Shown here piece by piece: positions 16,877-17,084 of a stretch of DNA of 17,084 nucleotides. Made by a program: the position numbers and the translations under genes. How positions within the stretch are numbered: position 1 is the stretch's first letter; each line of letters begins with the position of its first letter. Under the pieces are notes generated by a model that did no database searches, was not told the DNA's origin, and worked only from the letters and a program-made list of their open reading frames with translations. Source of the DNA: Tritrichomonas foetus. Lineage: Eukaryota > Parabasalia > Tritrichomonadida > Tritrichomonadidae. Where the stretch lies: positions 1 to 17,084 of the forward strand of contig MLAK01001390.1 of the NCBI GenBank assembly GCA_001839685.1. The letters are read 5' to 3'.

Positions 16877-17084
16877 ATCACCGTCACTTCAAATACAAAT
16901 TCAAAGAAATTTTGCTAATTAAACTTTTTGATTAGTGTAGAGATTTCTTTTTGAATGAGTTTGGACACAAGCTTTTGAATGTGTTTTTCAAGTTTGAATA
17001 GATGTATACAAACTAACTAGTTCTAGATGTAGAAGACTATTGAGAGATCTAAATGAATAATTGTTGATATTATTGTCATCTAAA
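16877..17084. other. Upstream flank of the Patched-like gene
   Basis: This is AT-rich sequence with no open frame of note. It probably contains the distal promoter. Confidence 0.4.

Noticed and set aside
17012..17021. ACTAACTAG resembling the trichomonad intron 3' motif
   Set aside because: The full 12-base branch-site/acceptor motif is absent and no coding sequence adjoins it.
1..17084. tRNA, rRNA, CRISPR array or complete transposon
   Set aside because: No B-box-like tRNA sequence, no spacer-repeat array, and no transposase or reverse transcriptase motifs were found on either strand.

Overview
The window reads as nuclear DNA of a parabasalid protist, most likely a Tritrichomonas-type trichomonad (genus is inference). 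Reasons: intergenic DNA is very AT-rich, the genes show no recognisable introns, and leaders are extremely short with TTCA initiator-like motifs close to the ATG. The gene set also fits: a Rab GTPase, a DUF3447-type ankyrin protein, a two-repeat Myb factor, a family S28 serine-peptidase relative and a Patched/Dispatched-like RND protein. No bacterial operon signals, tRNA, rRNA or CRISPR array were seen.

Layout from left to right. 1-1131 is mostly gene-free, with a weak frameshifted coding-like trace at the extreme left edge. 1132-1758 (+) is a Rab5/21/22-like GTPase, followed directly by a 20-bp minisatellite (1821-2053). 2668-4194 (-) is a single-pass surface protein with an F5/8-type-C (discoidin-like) domain and a repeat stalk rich in N-glycosylation sequons; its acidic tail may be frameshifted. 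4195-6421 is gene-free, with a degenerate patch and a 31-bp near-palindrome around 5540-5960. 6422-8126 (-) is a DUF3447/ankyrin gene broken by an in-frame TAG and lacking an in-frame start at its 5' end. 8303-10075 (-) is an S28-peptidase-like type I membrane protein whose nucleophile serine position is glycine, followed by an EGF-like module and one membrane segment. 10076-12124 is a long AT-rich gene-free stretch. 12125-13570 (+) is a Myb transcription factor. 13791-16868 (-) is a 1025-residue Patched/Dispatched-like transporter or sterol-sensing protein, convergent with the Myb gene.

The genes do not form one pathway. Three of the six loci (discoidin-like protein, S28-like protein, Patched-like protein) encode predicted membrane or surface proteins, and the Rab probably acts in endosomal traffic. 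The most notable points are the predicted catalytically dead, membrane-tethered S28 homologue with a duplicated loop at the catalytic His position, the sequon-bearing repeat stalk, and the recurrent TTCA-type initiator 3-6 nt upstream of start codons.
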